NCBI RefSeq assembly: GCF_026162365.1
Contig: NZ_JAOANW010000004.1
Location: 124,001 to 188,000 of the forward strand
DNA length: 64,000 bases
Origin: Nitratireductor luteus
GTDB lineage: Bacteria; Pseudomonadota; Alphaproteobacteria; Rhizobiales; Rhizobiaceae
Direction: 5' to 3'
The notes below the pieces were generated by a model. The model did no database searches. It saw only the letters and a list, made by a program, of their open reading frames with translations, and had not been told where the DNA came from. Positions 46,217 through 55,544 of this stretch are shown in pieces (the first letter of the stretch is position 1; the number at the start of each line of letters is the position of its first letter). Position numbers and translations under genes: made by a program.

Positions 46217-46286
46217 TGGCGCGAGCCAAGGGCGCGGAGGCGCCCGCCCGGCGCTTGAGGGACGGAAAAAGAGAGGGCCCGGTTTA

Positions 46287-47660
46287 ATGGCGCGCGACAC
46301 GACCGACGATCAGCCGATCGAAAAGATTGACGAGCTGGTCTCCTATATCGCCGCCGGCTGCAAGCCCGGCGAGGCATGGCGTATCGGCACCGAGCACGAG
46401 AAGTTTCCGTTCTACGTGGATGGCAACCGCCCCGTCCCCTATGAAGGCGAGCGCGGCATCAAGGCTCTGCTGGAAGGCATGCGGCGCACCCTCGGCTGGG
46501 ACCCGATAGAGGATGCCGGCCACATCATCGGCCTTGTGGAGCCGACCGGGCAGGGGGCCATATCGCTCGAGCCCGGCGGCCAGTTCGAGCTTTCGGGTGC
46601 CGCGCTCGAGACGCTGCACCAGACCTGCCGCGAGGGCAACGCCCATCTGGCGCAGCTGCGCGAGATGGCCGAGCCGCTGGGCATTCGCTTCCTCGGCCTT
46701 GGCGGCAGCCCCAAATGGCGGCTCTCCGAAACGCCGAAAATGCCCAAGTCGCGCTACGACATCATGACCGCCTACATGCCCAAGGTGGGGGCCCACGGCC
46801 TCGACATGATGTACCGCACCTGCACCATCCAGGTTAACCTCGACTTCTCCTCCGAGGCCGACATGCGCCGCAAGATGCAGGTCTCCTCGCGTCTCCAGCC
46901 GCTGTCCACCGCGCTCTTCGCCAATTCACCCTTCACCGATGGCGGGCTGAACGGATTCCAGTCCTGGCGCGGCGAGATCTGGCGCGACACCGACAATCAG
47001 CGCTCGGGACAGTTGCCCTTCGTGTTCTCCAGCGATTTCGGCTTTGCGGACTATGTCGAGTGGGCGCTCGACGTGCCGATGTACTTCGTCATCCGCGAAG
47101 GCCGCTATCACGATTGCACCCATGTCACCTTTCGCCAGTTCATGAAAGGCGCCTTGCGCAAGGAATTGCCGAGCGGCATGCCGACCATGGGCGACTGGGC
47201 CAATCACCTTTCCACGCTCTTTCCCGACGTGCGGCTCAAGCGCTTTCTCGAAATGCGCGGCGCCGATGGCGGCCCCTGGCGGCGCATCTGCGCTCTGCCG
47301 GCCTTCTGGGTCGGGCTGCTCTACGACAGCGAGGCGCTGGATGCCGCCGAGGAACTCACCAAGGGCTGGAGCTTCGAGGAAGTCATCGCCATGCGCGACG
47401 CCGTGCCCGTCGAAGCACTGTCCGCCTCGTTCCGCAATCACGAGCTCCGCGAGACCGCCCGCGAAGTGCTCGCCATCGCCCGCTTGGGCCTGAAAAATCG
47501 CGCCCGCTTCAACCGCGAGGGCTTCGACGAGACCGGTTTCCTCAATCCGCTCGACGAGGTCGTCGCCCGCGGCACCACGAGCGCCCAGGAAATGGTCAAC
47601 GCCTTCAACACCCGCTGGGGCGGCTCCATAGAACCGGTCTTCCTCGAACACGCCTACTGA
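46287..47660 (+). CDS. gshA: Glutamate--cysteine ligase (alphaproteobacterial/plant type)
   Basis: Makes gamma-glutamylcysteine, the first step to glutathione. 457 residues. WRIGTEHEKFPF, ISLEPGGQFELSGA, LDMMYRTCTIQVNLDFSSE, FRQFMKGAL and GFLNPLDEVVARG are typical of the GCS2 plant-like family. The ATG at 46287 is chosen because MARDTTDDQPIEKIDELVSYIAAGCKP matches homologue starts; an upstream Met would include the hairpin region as Arg/Gly-rich coding. Confidence 0.96.
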   Translation: MARDTTDDQPIEKIDELVSYIAAGCKPGEAWRIGTEHEKFPFYVDGNRPVPYEGERGIKALLEGMRRTLGWDPIEDAGHIIGLVEPTGQGAISLEPGGQFELSGAALETLHQTCREGNAHLAQLREMAEPLGIRFLGLGGSPKWRLSETPKMPKSRYDIMTAYMPKVGAHGLDMMYRTCTIQVNLDFSSEADMRRKMQVSSRLQPLSTALFANSPFTDGGLNGFQSWRGEIWRDTDNQRSGQLPFVFSSDFGFADYVEWALDVPMYFVIREGRYHDCTHVTFRQFMKGALRKELPSGMPTMGDWANHLSTLFPDVRLKRFLEMRGADGGPWRRICALPAFWVGLLYDSEALDAAEELTKGWSFEEVIAMRDAVPVEALSASFRNHELRETAREVLAIARLGLKNRARFNREGFDETGFLNPLDEVVARGTTSAQEMVNAFNTRWGGSIEPVFLEHAY

Positions 47661-47835
47661 GCGCTTGGAGACCGAGGCTGCAATCACCACGCTGGCGATT
47701 GGCCGTCAGCCCATCCCTTTGGGGGCCGCGCGTCGCCCTTTCCTGAAATCAGTTCCGATTCTCGGCCCCATACTGTAGGCCGCAGCCGGATTCTCCGCTA
47801 AACTCCCCCACCGCTTTTGATCCGGGAGGCCAGCC

Positions 47836-48690
47836 ATGTTGCCCTTGTTTGAAATGCTCCAGAACGCCCAGAACGGCCAGGGCGTCGACGTTCTGGCCCG
47901 CCAGTTCGGCCTCACCACCGAACAGACCCGGCAAGCCATGGAAGCGCTGCTGCCGGCTTTCAGCCAGGGGCTCAAGCACAATGTATCCGACCCTAACGGC
48001 CTCGGTGCGTTCATGGCGGCGCTGTCGTCCGGCCAGCACGCCAGATATTTCGAGGATGCCGCAAGGGCCGCCTCCGCTGAGGGCAGGGCGGAAGGCGACG
48101 GCATTCTGGGCCATCTCTTCGGCTCCAAGGAACTTAGCCGTGCGGTCGCTCAACAGGCCGCCCAGACGACGGGCCTCGCCGAGCAGACCCTGAAGCAGAT
48201 GCTGCCCGCGCTTGCCACCATGATCATGGGCGGCCTCTTCAAGCAGACCACCGGGCAGATGCCCCAGGCGCAGGCCAGCGGCGCCGGCATGGGCGGCGGC
48301 GGATTGCTGGGCGAGATCATGAAGCAGATGATGCAGCCCGGCGCCAGCTCGCGGTCGGCGCCCGCCGGTCAGGACGCCAATCCTTTCGGCCGCATGCTGG
48401 AGGAAATGTTCGCTGGCGTCCGGCAGGGCCAGCCCCGCCCGGGTTCGCAGGACAATCCGCTTGGCCAGATATTCGAGGAGTTCCTAAAGGCCGGGCAGCA
48501 AACGCCCTCCCCAGAGCCGGCAGCCAAGCCCCGGCAGGCGGAGAGCAACCCGAGCGGCCGTCCGCGCAATCCCTATGACGACCTGTTCGGCCAGATGTTC
48601 GAGACCGGCCGCAAGACGCGCGACGACTACGAGCGCAACGTGAAGGACGTCTTCGAGCAGTTCCGTCAGGGCATGGAGCGCCGTCGCTAG
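47836..48690 (+). CDS. DUF937-domain protein
   Basis: 284 residues. MLPLFEMLQNAQNGQGVDVLARQFGLTTEQTRQAMEALLPAFSQGLKHN is a DUF937 (YidB-related) helical domain. The centre has a Gly/Met/Gln-rich linker (QMPQAQASGAGMGGGGLLGEIMKQMM). The C-terminus repeats a NPxGxxxEExF pattern (NPFGRMLEEMFAG; NPLGQIFEEFLKAG; NPYDDLFGQMFETG), three copies of a short linear motif. Cytoplasmic; function unknown. An upstream GGGAGG supports the start. Confidence 0.88.
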   Translation: MLPLFEMLQNAQNGQGVDVLARQFGLTTEQTRQAMEALLPAFSQGLKHNVSDPNGLGAFMAALSSGQHARYFEDAARAASAEGRAEGDGILGHLFGSKELSRAVAQQAAQTTGLAEQTLKQMLPALATMIMGGLFKQTTGQMPQAQASGAGMGGGGLLGEIMKQMMQPGASSRSAPAGQDANPFGRMLEEMFAGVRQGQPRPGSQDNPLGQIFEEFLKAGQQTPSPEPAAKPRQAESNPSGRPRNPYDDLFGQMFETGRKTRDDYERNVKDVFEQFRQGMERRR

Positions 48691-48767
48691 AATATCCCGG
48701 GAAAAGTGGGACGCATCATCGGCGCGCGGATCGCTCCAATGCCACACGAAAGTCCGCGCTCCCTTCG

Positions 48768-48796
48768 TTGACTCGGGGCTTTACGCTCCGTATAAG
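48768..48796 (+). promoter_or_regulatory. Sigma-70-type promoter of rpmH-rnpA-yidC
   Basis: TTGACT, 17-base spacer, TATAAG. It lies about 120 bp upstream of rpmH, a strong housekeeping promoter consistent with ribosomal-protein expression. Confidence 0.7.
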
Positions 48797-48915
48797 CGCC
48801 GCACGTTCGGGCTGACCGCCCCGGCGCGCGTTTCTGCGCCATCGTGGTGGTCCGAAACGCTCCTGTTAACTGTGAACAGACCCAAGAAGGGCCGCACTCC
48901 GCGGTATTAAAATAA

Positions 48916-49050
48916 ATGAAGCGCACATATCAGCCCTCGAAAATCGTCCGCAAGCGCCGGCATGGCTTCCGCGCGCGCATGGCTACCTCCGGTGGCCGCC
49001 GCGTCATCGCGGCGCGCCGCAACCGGGGCCGCAAGCGGCTTTCCGCCTAA
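48916..49050 (+). CDS. rpmH: 50S ribosomal protein L34
   Basis: 44 residues: [20 protein letters not shown], then [20 protein letters not shown], then RLSA. Exact L34 pattern and length. First gene of the conserved rpmH-rnpA-yidC cluster. Too short for many gene callers' defaults. Confidence 0.99.
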   Translation: MKRTYQPSKIVRKRRHGFRARMATSGGRRVIAARRNRGRKRLSA

Positions 49051-49072
49051 GTGCGGGCGCGGGGCCGGGGCA

Positions 49073-49456
49073 TTGACTGGCCCATCGACCGGCGATGCGC
49101 CGCAAACCTATCCCGCGCGTTTGACCAAGCGCGCGGAATTTCTGGCGGTTCGTCGCGGTGATAAACGGCGGGGCCGCCTTTTCCTGCTGGAAGTGCTGGA
49201 CCGGGGCGACGGTGGTCCCCCGCGTCTCGGCATAACGGTGACCAAGAAAGTCGGCAACGCGGTTGTGCGCAATCGCATTCGCCGCCGCCTCCGCGAGGCG
49301 ACGCGCGTTTATGCCGCTCGTGACATGGCGCCCGGCACCGACTATGTCATCGTCGGGCGGCGCGACATACTCGACGCGCCGTTCGCGGCTCTGAAAGACG
49401 AGCTTGCCCGGCGGTTCCGCGGAAAGGCGCTCTCAAGGACTCTTCATGGACAATAA
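49073..49456 (+). CDS. rnpA: Ribonuclease P protein component
   Basis: About 127 residues. [27 protein letters not shown], then the RNR signature [21 protein letters not shown] that binds the RNase P RNA, and [11 protein letters not shown]. The start is uncertain: no ATG fits without running far into rpmH in another frame, so I take TTG at 49073. The end overlaps the yidC start by 11 bases. Confidence 0.92.
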   Translation: MTGPSTGDAPQTYPARLTKRAEFLAVRRGDKRRGRLFLLEVLDRGDGGPPRLGITVTKKVGNAVVRNRIRRRLREATRVYAARDMAPGTDYVIVGRRDILDAPFAALKDELARRFRGKALSRTLHGQ

Positions 49457-51284
49457 TCGCAATTTCCTCATCACGATCGCGCTGTCGATACTGATCCTGA
49501 CGGTATGGCAGGTGTTCTATATGAACCCGCGTATCGAGGAACAGCGTCAGGCTGCCCAGGTCGAGGCCGAGCAATCGGGAGAGAGCACCTCGCCCGCCGC
49601 CGGCTCCGGCGCGCAGCCCGCCGACATTCCGTCGGCAGGCCCATCGACAGGCAATGCAACGACGGGCGACGCCGCCATCCCCGGGCAAAGCCCGTCGGCA
49701 GGCGCACCGGCAAATCGCGCTTCGGCGCTGGCCGGAACCACCCGTGTCGAGATCGACACGCCGCGCCTTGCAGGTTCGATCAACCTCACCGGCGCGCGCA
49801 TCGACGACCTGCTCCTGAAGAACTACCGCGTCACCGTCGACAAGGATTCGCCTAACGTCACCCTTCTCAATCCGGCCCCGCTGCCCGATGGCTACTATGT
49901 GGAAGTCGGTTTCGTGGGCGGCGAGACGGCCGGCGACGTGCCCGGCCCGGACACTGTCTGGAGCGCGCCCCAGGATGCGGTTCTTACCCCCGACAGCCCC
50001 GTCACGCTCACCTACGAGAACGGCCAGGGCCTGACATTCAGGCGCACGATCGCCATCGACGAAGACTATCTCTTCACGGTTTCCGATACGGTCGAAAACG
50101 CCGGCGGCGCGCCGGTCGAGCTCAGAACCTACGGCCGCACCACCCGCTTCGGCGAGCCGAAGACCTCCGGCATCTACATCCTGCACGAAGGCCTGATCGG
50201 CGTCACCGGCGAGGAAGGTCTGCAGGAAATCAGCTATTCCGACGCCAAGGAAGACGGTCGCATCGTGCCCGGCATGTCGTCCAATGGCTGGCTCGGCATC
50301 ACCGATAAATATTGGGCCGTGGCCATGGTCCCGCGCGCCGGCAAGGATTTCCAGCCGCGCTTTGCCTATTTCGATGACCAGCGCCCGCGCTACCAGGCGG
50401 ACTTTCTCACCCAGCCTCTTTCCGTGGCTGCCGGCGGTTCCACCACGGTCGACACGCTCGTCTTTGCCGGAGCGAAGGAAGTCGGCGTCATCAACGCCTA
50501 CGAGGCGGCCGAAGACATTCGCCAGTTCGAGCTGATGATCGACTGGGGCTGGTTCTACTTCATCACCAAGCCGATGTTCTACCTCATCGACTGGTGCTAC
50601 AAGCTGCTCGGCAATTTCGGCCTGGCCATCCTGGCGACCACCGTCATCGTCAAGCTCTTCTTCTTCCCGCTTGCCAACAAGTCCTACAAGTCCATGGCGA
50701 ACATGAAGAAGGTGCAGCCTGCCATGATGGAGATCCGCGAGAAATACGCGGACGACAAGATGAAGCAGCAGCAGGCCATGATGGAGCTGTACAAGAAGGA
50801 GAAGATCAACCCGATCGCCGGCTGCTGGCCGATCCTGTTGCAGATTCCCGTCTTCTTCTCGCTCTACAAGGTGCTCTACGTCACCATCGAGATGCGGCAT
50901 GCGCCGTTCTTCGGCTGGATCCAGGACCTTTCGGCTCCCGATCCGACCTCGCTCTTCAACCTGTTCGGCCTTCTGCCCTTCGCCGTGCCGGCCTTCCTGA
51001 TGATAGGCGTGTGGCCGCTCATCATGGGCGTCACCATGTTCCTGCAGATGCGCATGAACCCGACCCCGCCCGACCCGACCCAGGCGATGATCTTCAACTG
51101 GATGCCGGTGGTCTTCACCTTCATGCTGGCGACCTTCCCCGCGGGGCTGGTGATCTACTGGGCCTGGAACAACCTGCTCTCCATCATCCAGCAGGGCGTG
51201 ATCATGAAGCGCCAGGGCGCCAAGATCGAGCTGTGGGACAATCTGATAGGCCTGTTCAAGAAGAAGCCGAAACCGGCGGAATAG
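49446..51284 (+). CDS. yidC: Membrane protein insertase YidC
   Basis: 612 residues. N-terminal anchor [26 protein letters not shown], a Ser/Ala/Pro-rich linker, the large periplasmic domain ([29 protein letters not shown] onward), and the conserved insertase core from [48 protein letters not shown] to [19 protein letters not shown], with the hydrophilic-groove Arg in that core. Inserts and folds inner-membrane proteins with or without Sec. Followed by a terminator. Confidence 0.98.
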   Translation: MDNNRNFLITIALSILILTVWQVFYMNPRIEEQRQAAQVEAEQSGESTSPAAGSGAQPADIPSAGPSTGNATTGDAAIPGQSPSAGAPANRASALAGTTRVEIDTPRLAGSINLTGARIDDLLLKNYRVTVDKDSPNVTLLNPAPLPDGYYVEVGFVGGETAGDVPGPDTVWSAPQDAVLTPDSPVTLTYENGQGLTFRRTIAIDEDYLFTVSDTVENAGGAPVELRTYGRTTRFGEPKTSGIYILHEGLIGVTGEEGLQEISYSDAKEDGRIVPGMSSNGWLGITDKYWAVAMVPRAGKDFQPRFAYFDDQRPRYQADFLTQPLSVAAGGSTTVDTLVFAGAKEVGVINAYEAAEDIRQFELMIDWGWFYFITKPMFYLIDWCYKLLGNFGLAILATTVIVKLFFFPLANKSYKSMANMKKVQPAMMEIREKYADDKMKQQQAMMELYKKEKINPIAGCWPILLQIPVFFSLYKVLYVTIEMRHAPFFGWIQDLSAPDPTSLFNLFGLLPFAVPAFLMIGVWPLIMGVTMFLQMRMNPTPPDPTQAMIFNWMPVVFTFMLATFPAGLVIYWAWNNLLSIIQQGVIMKRQGAKIELWDNLIGLFKKKPKPAE

Positions 51285-51303
51285 AGCCCGTATGAAACCT
51301 CAG

Positions 51304-51331
51304 GAGGCTCCGGCGTTGCCGGGGCCTCTTC
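51304..51331 (+). terminator. Intrinsic terminator after yidC
   Basis: GAGGCTCCGGC and GCCGGGGCCTC pair around GTT, followed by TTCT, 20 bp past the yidC stop. Confidence 0.75.
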
Positions 51332-51427
51332 TGCTTGAGCGGCAGGGCGCATCTGTGACATCACCCGTCACATTCTCGTTCACCTACCTTGTTATGCTCG
51401 CTGTCCATGTCGAACGAGGAGGATTTC

Positions 51428-51835
51428 ATGAAAGTCGTTGCCAATATCGATTTCGATGGCGATTGCCGCGAGGCGTTCACCACCTATGCCGGCATTCTCG
51501 GCGGTGAGATCCGCGCTATGATAAGCCATCGCGACATGCCCGAAATGGCGGAAGGCGTTCCCGAGGATCGCTTGGATCGCATTATCCATGCCTGGATCGA
51601 CATCGGCGATCAGGGGCTGATGGGGCAGGACATGCAGGATTTTTCCGGTCGCAAGGGCTACAGCGTGACCATCTCGGCCGACTCTGTCGACGAAGCTCGT
51701 CGCATGTTCGAGGAGTTGTCGAATGGGGGTGCCGTTATCATGCCCTTCGGCCCGCAGCCATGGTCGCAAGGCTTTGGCCTCGCGATGGACCGCTTCGGCG
51801 TCACCTGGGTGATCGATTCGCCAAGTGGGGGCTGA
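51428..51835 (+). CDS. VOC-family (PhnB-like) protein
   Basis: 135 residues. MKVVANIDFDGDCREAFTTYAGILGGEIRAMI is the PhnB/glyoxalase-like fold start; GRKGYSVTISADSVDEARRMFEELSNGGAVIMPFGPQPWSQGFGLAMDRFGVTWVID is the second half, typical of the 3-demethylubiquinone-9 methyltransferase-like VOC group. GAGGAGG directly precedes the ATG. Function unknown; its place between yidC and yihA recurs only variably in relatives as far as I can judge. Confidence 0.9.
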   Translation: MKVVANIDFDGDCREAFTTYAGILGGEIRAMISHRDMPEMAEGVPEDRLDRIIHAWIDIGDQGLMGQDMQDFSGRKGYSVTISADSVDEARRMFEELSNGGAVIMPFGPQPWSQGFGLAMDRFGVTWVIDSPSGG

Positions 51836-52062
51836 CCCATCTGGGGCGCCCGATGATCGTTCTGCCCGGGCGCCGCACTGGATTTGCTGGTTTGATCGGG
51901 CTGCGATAAGATTCTGCTTCAGCGTTTCAGCACGACCCACGGCGCTCTTGCCTGTCAGGGAGACATCCGATGATCAAGTAGAGGCCTGTTCCAGGAAGCG
52001 CCCCTTGTGTGGATTGGGTGTTGCCGAGATAGTCACCTCGATTGCTGATCGTGGAGGTTTCC

Positions 52063-52719
52063 ATGTACGGACCGAAAACCGAAAACGGACCGAAGCCCGA
52101 AATCAAGCACCCCATATATCTCCACCCGCGCGTCGGCTTTCTGAAGCCGCTCGTGGACGCGCCGAACATCGAAATCGGTGACTACACCTATTACGACGAT
52201 CCCGAAGGCCCCGACCTGTTCGTCCAGAAATGCGTCCTGCATCACTACGAGTTCATCGGCGACCGCCTCATCATCGGCCGCTTCTGTGCCATTGCCGAGG
52301 GCGCGCGCTTCATCATGAACGGTGCCAACCATGTGCTTTCGGGGTTCTCGACCTACCCGTTCAACATTTTCGGGCAGGGCTGGGAGGAAGGCTTCGACCC
52401 GGAAACCTGGCGCCGCGAAATGCGCGGCGACACGGTCATCGGCAACGATGTCTGGATAGGCATGGAAGCCATCGTCATGCCCGGCATCACCATCGGCGAC
52501 GGCGCCATCGTCGCCGGCCGCTCCGTCGTCACCCATGACGTGCCGCCATATGCGGTGGTCGCGGGCAATCCGGCCGAGAGCGTGAAGCACCGTTTCGACG
52601 GCGACACGGTGCGGCGGCTGCTCGCCGTTGCCTGGTGGAACTGGTCCGCCGACAAGATCACCCGCAATCTCGACGCCATCCGCGGAAACGACATCGCGCG
52701 CCTCGAGGCTGCGGCCTGA
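52063..52719 (+). CDS. Left-handed beta-helix O-acetyltransferase (Vat/CatB-like)
   Basis: 218 residues. Hexapeptide-repeat acetyltransferase: IEIGDYTYYDDP, RLIIGRFCAIAEGARFIMNGANHVLSGFSTYPF (containing the catalytic His of the xenobiotic acetyltransferase group), and GDTVIGNDVWIGMEAIVMPGITIGDGAIVAGRSVVTHDVPPYAVVAGNPA. This is the class of streptogramin A and type B chloramphenicol acetyltransferases. Chromosomal members in rhizobia usually have unknown natural acceptors, so antibiotic resistance should not be assumed. GGAGG precedes the ATG. Confidence 0.92.
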   Translation: MYGPKTENGPKPEIKHPIYLHPRVGFLKPLVDAPNIEIGDYTYYDDPEGPDLFVQKCVLHHYEFIGDRLIIGRFCAIAEGARFIMNGANHVLSGFSTYPFNIFGQGWEEGFDPETWRREMRGDTVIGNDVWIGMEAIVMPGITIGDGAIVAGRSVVTHDVPPYAVVAGNPAESVKHRFDGDTVRRLLAVAWWNWSADKITRNLDAIRGNDIARLEAAA

Positions 52720-52853
52720 TACGCATTGCCGGTTGACAAAGGGGAGACAAGCATTGATGGCCTAGGCTTGGCATTGACGCATCGTTTTCCCGCTTCATGC
52801 GGGCGGCAAGCGGGTTCGCTTACGTTGACGATATCACCGGCAGGAGAGACGGC

Positions 52854-53522
52854 GTGAGCAGATCGAGCGACAGGGGCATGGGCGACACGACCGAAAGCCG
52901 CCTCTTTTCCCAGCCCTGGGTCTTCATTCGCGGCGTCCCGACGATGAAGTTCCTGCCACCGGAAGGTCCGCCGGAGATCGCTTTCGCGGGTCGGTCGAAT
53001 GTCGGCAAATCCTCGCTCATCAACGCGCTCGTGCGCCAGAAGGGGCTGGCGCGCACGTCCAACACCCCCGGCCGCACCCAGGAACTGAACTATTTCGTGC
53101 CCGACGGCTACAGCGGCGAGGCGGGCGACCTGCCGCCCATGGCACTGGTCGACATGCCCGGCTACGGCTTCGCCAAGGCCCCCAAGGAGCAGGTGGATGC
53201 CTGGACCAAGCTCGTCTTCGAATATCTGCGCGGCCGCGTGACGCTGAAGCGCGTCTATCTGTTGATCGACGCCCGTCACGGCATCAAGAAGATCGACGAG
53301 GAGGTCATGGACCTGCTGGACCAGGCCGCCGTGTCCTATCAGGTGGTGTTGACCAAGGCCGACAAGATCAAGCCCCCGGCGGTCGTCAAGCTGGTCGACC
53401 AGACCGTGGCCCAACTGAAAAAGAGGGCCGCCGCCTTCCCCGAACTCATCGCCACCTCGTCGGAAAAAGGCGAAGGTGTCGAGGACCTGCGCGCCACCAT
53501 CCTGCGAGCGATCGAGGTGTAA
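52854..53522 (+). CDS. yihA: Ribosome-biogenesis GTP-binding protein YihA/YsxC/EngB
   Basis: 222 residues from a GTG preceded by AGGAGAG. P-loop GRSNVGKS, switch [13 protein letters not shown], and TKAD for guanine recognition. Circularly standard EngB family, needed for 50S subunit assembly. Adjacent to the yidC cluster as in other rhizobia. Convergent with the msrB-like gene. Confidence 0.97.
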   Translation: MSRSSDRGMGDTTESRLFSQPWVFIRGVPTMKFLPPEGPPEIAFAGRSNVGKSSLINALVRQKGLARTSNTPGRTQELNYFVPDGYSGEAGDLPPMALVDMPGYGFAKAPKEQVDAWTKLVFEYLRGRVTLKRVYLLIDARHGIKKIDEEVMDLLDQAAVSYQVVLTKADKIKPPAVVKLVDQTVAQLKKRAAAFPELIATSSEKGEGVEDLRATILRAIEV

Positions 53523-53532
53523 GCGCCTCCCG

Positions 53533-54033
53533 CTACGCCGTCTTCGGCGAAAATGTCAGCGCGACGCCGTTGATGCAGTGACGCTTCCCCGTCGGCGGCG
53601 GGCCATCGTCGAAGATATGGCCAAGATGCCCGCCGCACCGGCGGCAATGGCATTCGGTCCGCGTGAGAAACAGCGTATTGTCTTCCTTGGTGCCGACGGC
53701 ATTGGGCAGCGCCTCATAGAAGCTCGGCCAGCCGGTGCCTGAATCATACTTCGTTTGCGATGCATAGAGCGGCAGCGCACAGGCGGCGCAATTATAGGTG
53801 CCGGCCCGCTTCTCCTCGAGCAATGGGCTCGTATAGGGCCGCTCCGTCGCCTCCTGGCGCATTACCGCGAACTGCTGTTCGGTCAGGATGCTGCGCCACT
53901 CGGCTTCGGTCTTCGTGATCTCGAAGCTCTCCGCCATGGCGCTGTAGCCGGGCCTGCCGCGAAACGCCAACGCCCCGCCCGCAATGGCAATGCCCGCGCC
54001 TGCGCCGGCATAGAGGAAATGTCTGCGTTTCAT
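53533..54033 (-). CDS. msrB: Exported peptide-methionine (R)-S-oxide reductase
   Basis: 166 residues. N-terminus MKRRHFLYAGAGAGIAIAGGALA has twin arginines and a hydrophobic stretch like a Tat signal or anchor. MsrB domain: ERPYTSPLLEEKRAGTYNCAACALPLY, GWPSF, CHCRRCGGHLGHIFDDGP and the catalytic RHCINGVALTF. Two CxxC pairs bind zinc. Repairs oxidised methionine in envelope proteins. A three-codon-earlier start exists. Next to the fasciclin/sigma cluster but separately transcribed as far as can be seen. Confidence 0.95.
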   Translation of the reverse strand: MKRRHFLYAGAGAGIAIAGGALAFRGRPGYSAMAESFEITKTEAEWRSILTEQQFAVMRQEATERPYTSPLLEEKRAGTYNCAACALPLYASQTKYDSGTGWPSFYEALPNAVGTKEDNTLFLTRTECHCRRCGGHLGHIFDDGPPPTGKRHCINGVALTFSPKTA

Positions 54034-54104
54034 GTCTTGCACTCCTTGATGTCGGGCTGAGTCTAGCGATCGGGACAGGTCAACGGCAAATCAATGGCCC
54101 GTGA

Positions 54105-54135
54105 TGGCCGGGCGGAGAGGATGAGCGCCCGGCCA
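54105..54135 (-). terminator. Hairpin downstream of the fasciclin gene
   Basis: TGGCCGGGCG and CGCCCGGCCA form a perfect 10-bp stem with an 11-base loop, 12 bp beyond the fasciclin stop. There is no U-run, so termination is plausible but not certain. Confidence 0.5.
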
Positions 54136-54146
54136 CCGTTTGCGGC

Positions 54147-54701
54147 TTACTGCTTGGGCAGAAGTACCGTGTCGATGACGTGGATGACGCCATTCGACTG
54201 GTCGACATCGGCAATGGTGACGGTCGCCACATTCCCGTTCTCATCGGTCAGGGTTATCTTGTCGCCGTCCATTTTGGCCTGCAGCGTGCAGCCGCCAAGC
54301 GTTTCCACCGGGTGCGTGCCGCCATCATCGGCGATCATCTTGCCGATCGCGCCGGACATTGCTTCCGCTCCCACCACGTGGCAGGTCAGAATGGTTGTCA
54401 GCAGTTCCTTGTTCTCGGGCTTCAGCACCGTCTCGACAGTCCCGTCGGGAAGCTTTTCGAAAGCGGCATCGGTCGGGGCGAAGACGGTGAACGGGCCGTC
54501 GCCGGACAGGGTTTCGACGAGACCTGCCGCCTTGACCGCGGCCACCAGCGTGGTGTGATCGGCCGAATTCACGGCGTTCTCGATGATGTTCTTGTCTGCG
54601 TACATGGCCGCGCCGCCGACCATGGGATTGTCGGCCATGCTTGCCCCGGTAAGGGCGAGGACTGCGGTGCCGGCGAGAATGAATGAAACGAGCTTCTTCA
54701 T
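54147..54701 (-). CDS. Exported fasciclin-domain protein
   Basis: 184 residues. Signal peptide MKKLVSFILAGTAVLALTGASMA. FAS1 domain with the H1/H2 boxes: VSSADHTTLVAAVKAAGLVETLSG-like start, GPFTVFAPTDAAFEKLP, and VATVTIADVDQSNGVIHVIDTVLLP. Fasciclin proteins are extracytoplasmic adhesion or matrix proteins. It is downstream of a SigK-like sigma/anti-sigma pair on the same strand, as the fasciclin proteins MPT70/MPT83 are regulated by SigK/RskA in mycobacteria. Confidence 0.93.
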   Translation of the reverse strand: MKKLVSFILAGTAVLALTGASMADNPMVGGAAMYADKNIIENAVNSADHTTLVAAVKAAGLVETLSGDGPFTVFAPTDAAFEKLPDGTVETVLKPENKELLTTILTCHVVGAEAMSGAIGKMIADDGGTHPVETLGGCTLQAKMDGDKITLTDENGNVATVTIADVDQSNGVIHVIDTVLLPKQ

Positions 54702-54824
54702 ATTGGTAACTCCCTGATTGTTCCTGTGCTCCGTTCCTGGAGACACAAGGAGATACGGAGGCGAGGACAGAAGAGTTTCAGGAGAGCCGAAAAAAAGCGC
54801 GTGAAGAAAGCGCTTTGGCGGCGA

Positions 54825-55544
54825 TCAGATCGGATTGAGGGCGCCTTGCGCAACGACGGGTCCGGTAGGCGCGCCGCTGGGCGAGCCGCCCGGGGGCTCG
54901 GTCGTGATCGCGAAAACGGCATCGTCGTCGATGGCGGCCTGGAGCGCTTCGCCGACGGCGACATGCACGCTGCTTCCTTCCGGGATGACGCCCAGCGAGT
55001 GGGGCTGGCCGTCGTCGATCACCCACAGCTCGAAATCCCGCCCTTCCGGCCGGGCGCCCGTGACATGGGAGAGGCCGATATCTTGCGCCCGTGCGTCGTA
55101 AACGACGAAATAGTGGACCTCGCTTCCTTCGCCGGACAGCGACGCCACGAACCGCTCGTCCGCCTCGGGGGCAGGGGCCTCCATCCACGTGACGGCGGCA
55201 AGGACAAGCAGCGCCGCCGCGGTCGCCGCCGTGGCCGCCCGCCACACCGAAACGCTTTGCCACATCCGCGCCAGCGCGCCCGGTTGCTGGCGCGCTGACT
55301 GCCCGAACAGGCGTTGCTGCAGGGCCGCGCGTACCGATTCCGGCGGGACGACTTCCTCGAACCCGTCCGCCATCGGCGAAAGCTTGGCTTCCCAAGCCTC
55401 GACCAAACGGGCAAATCCGGGTTCTGCCTCGATCCGCCCGGCCACCGCCGCCCGTTCATCGGCCCGAAGCACGCCAAGCACATACTCGGCGGCGACGAGG
55501 TCGTCCTCCTCCCTGTATGGCCTGTGGTCGTCAGCCGGCGTCAT
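54825..55544 (-). CDS. Anti-sigma factor (RskA-like)
   Basis: 239 residues. N-terminal cytoplasmic anti-sigma part (YREEDDLVAAEYVLGVLRADERAAVAGRIEAEPGFARLVEAWEAKLSPM), one transmembrane helix (AATAATAAALLVLAAVTWM, about residues 105-124) and a periplasmic RskA C-domain (LWVIDDGQPHSLGVIPEGSSVHV and AITTEPPGGSPSGAPTGPVVAQG, the diagnostic SxxPTGPVV ending). No zinc HxxxCxxC motif. Start overlaps the sigma gene stop by four bases. Confidence 0.93.
   Translation of the reverse strand: MTPADDHRPYREEDDLVAAEYVLGVLRADERAAVAGRIEAEPGFARLVEAWEAKLSPMADGFEEVVPPESVRAALQQRLFGQSARQQPGALARMWQSVSVWRAATAATAAALLVLAAVTWMEAPAPEADERFVASLSGEGSEVHYFVVYDARAQDIGLSHVTGARPEGRDFELWVIDDGQPHSLGVIPEGSSVHVAVGEALQAAIDDDAVFAITTEPPGGSPSGAPTGPVVAQGALNPI

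Noticed and set aside
52063..52719. Streptogramin or chloramphenicol resistance gene
   Set aside because: The fold matches the xenobiotic acetyltransferases, but such chromosomal genes are common in rhizobia with no shown resistance, and no mobile context is present.
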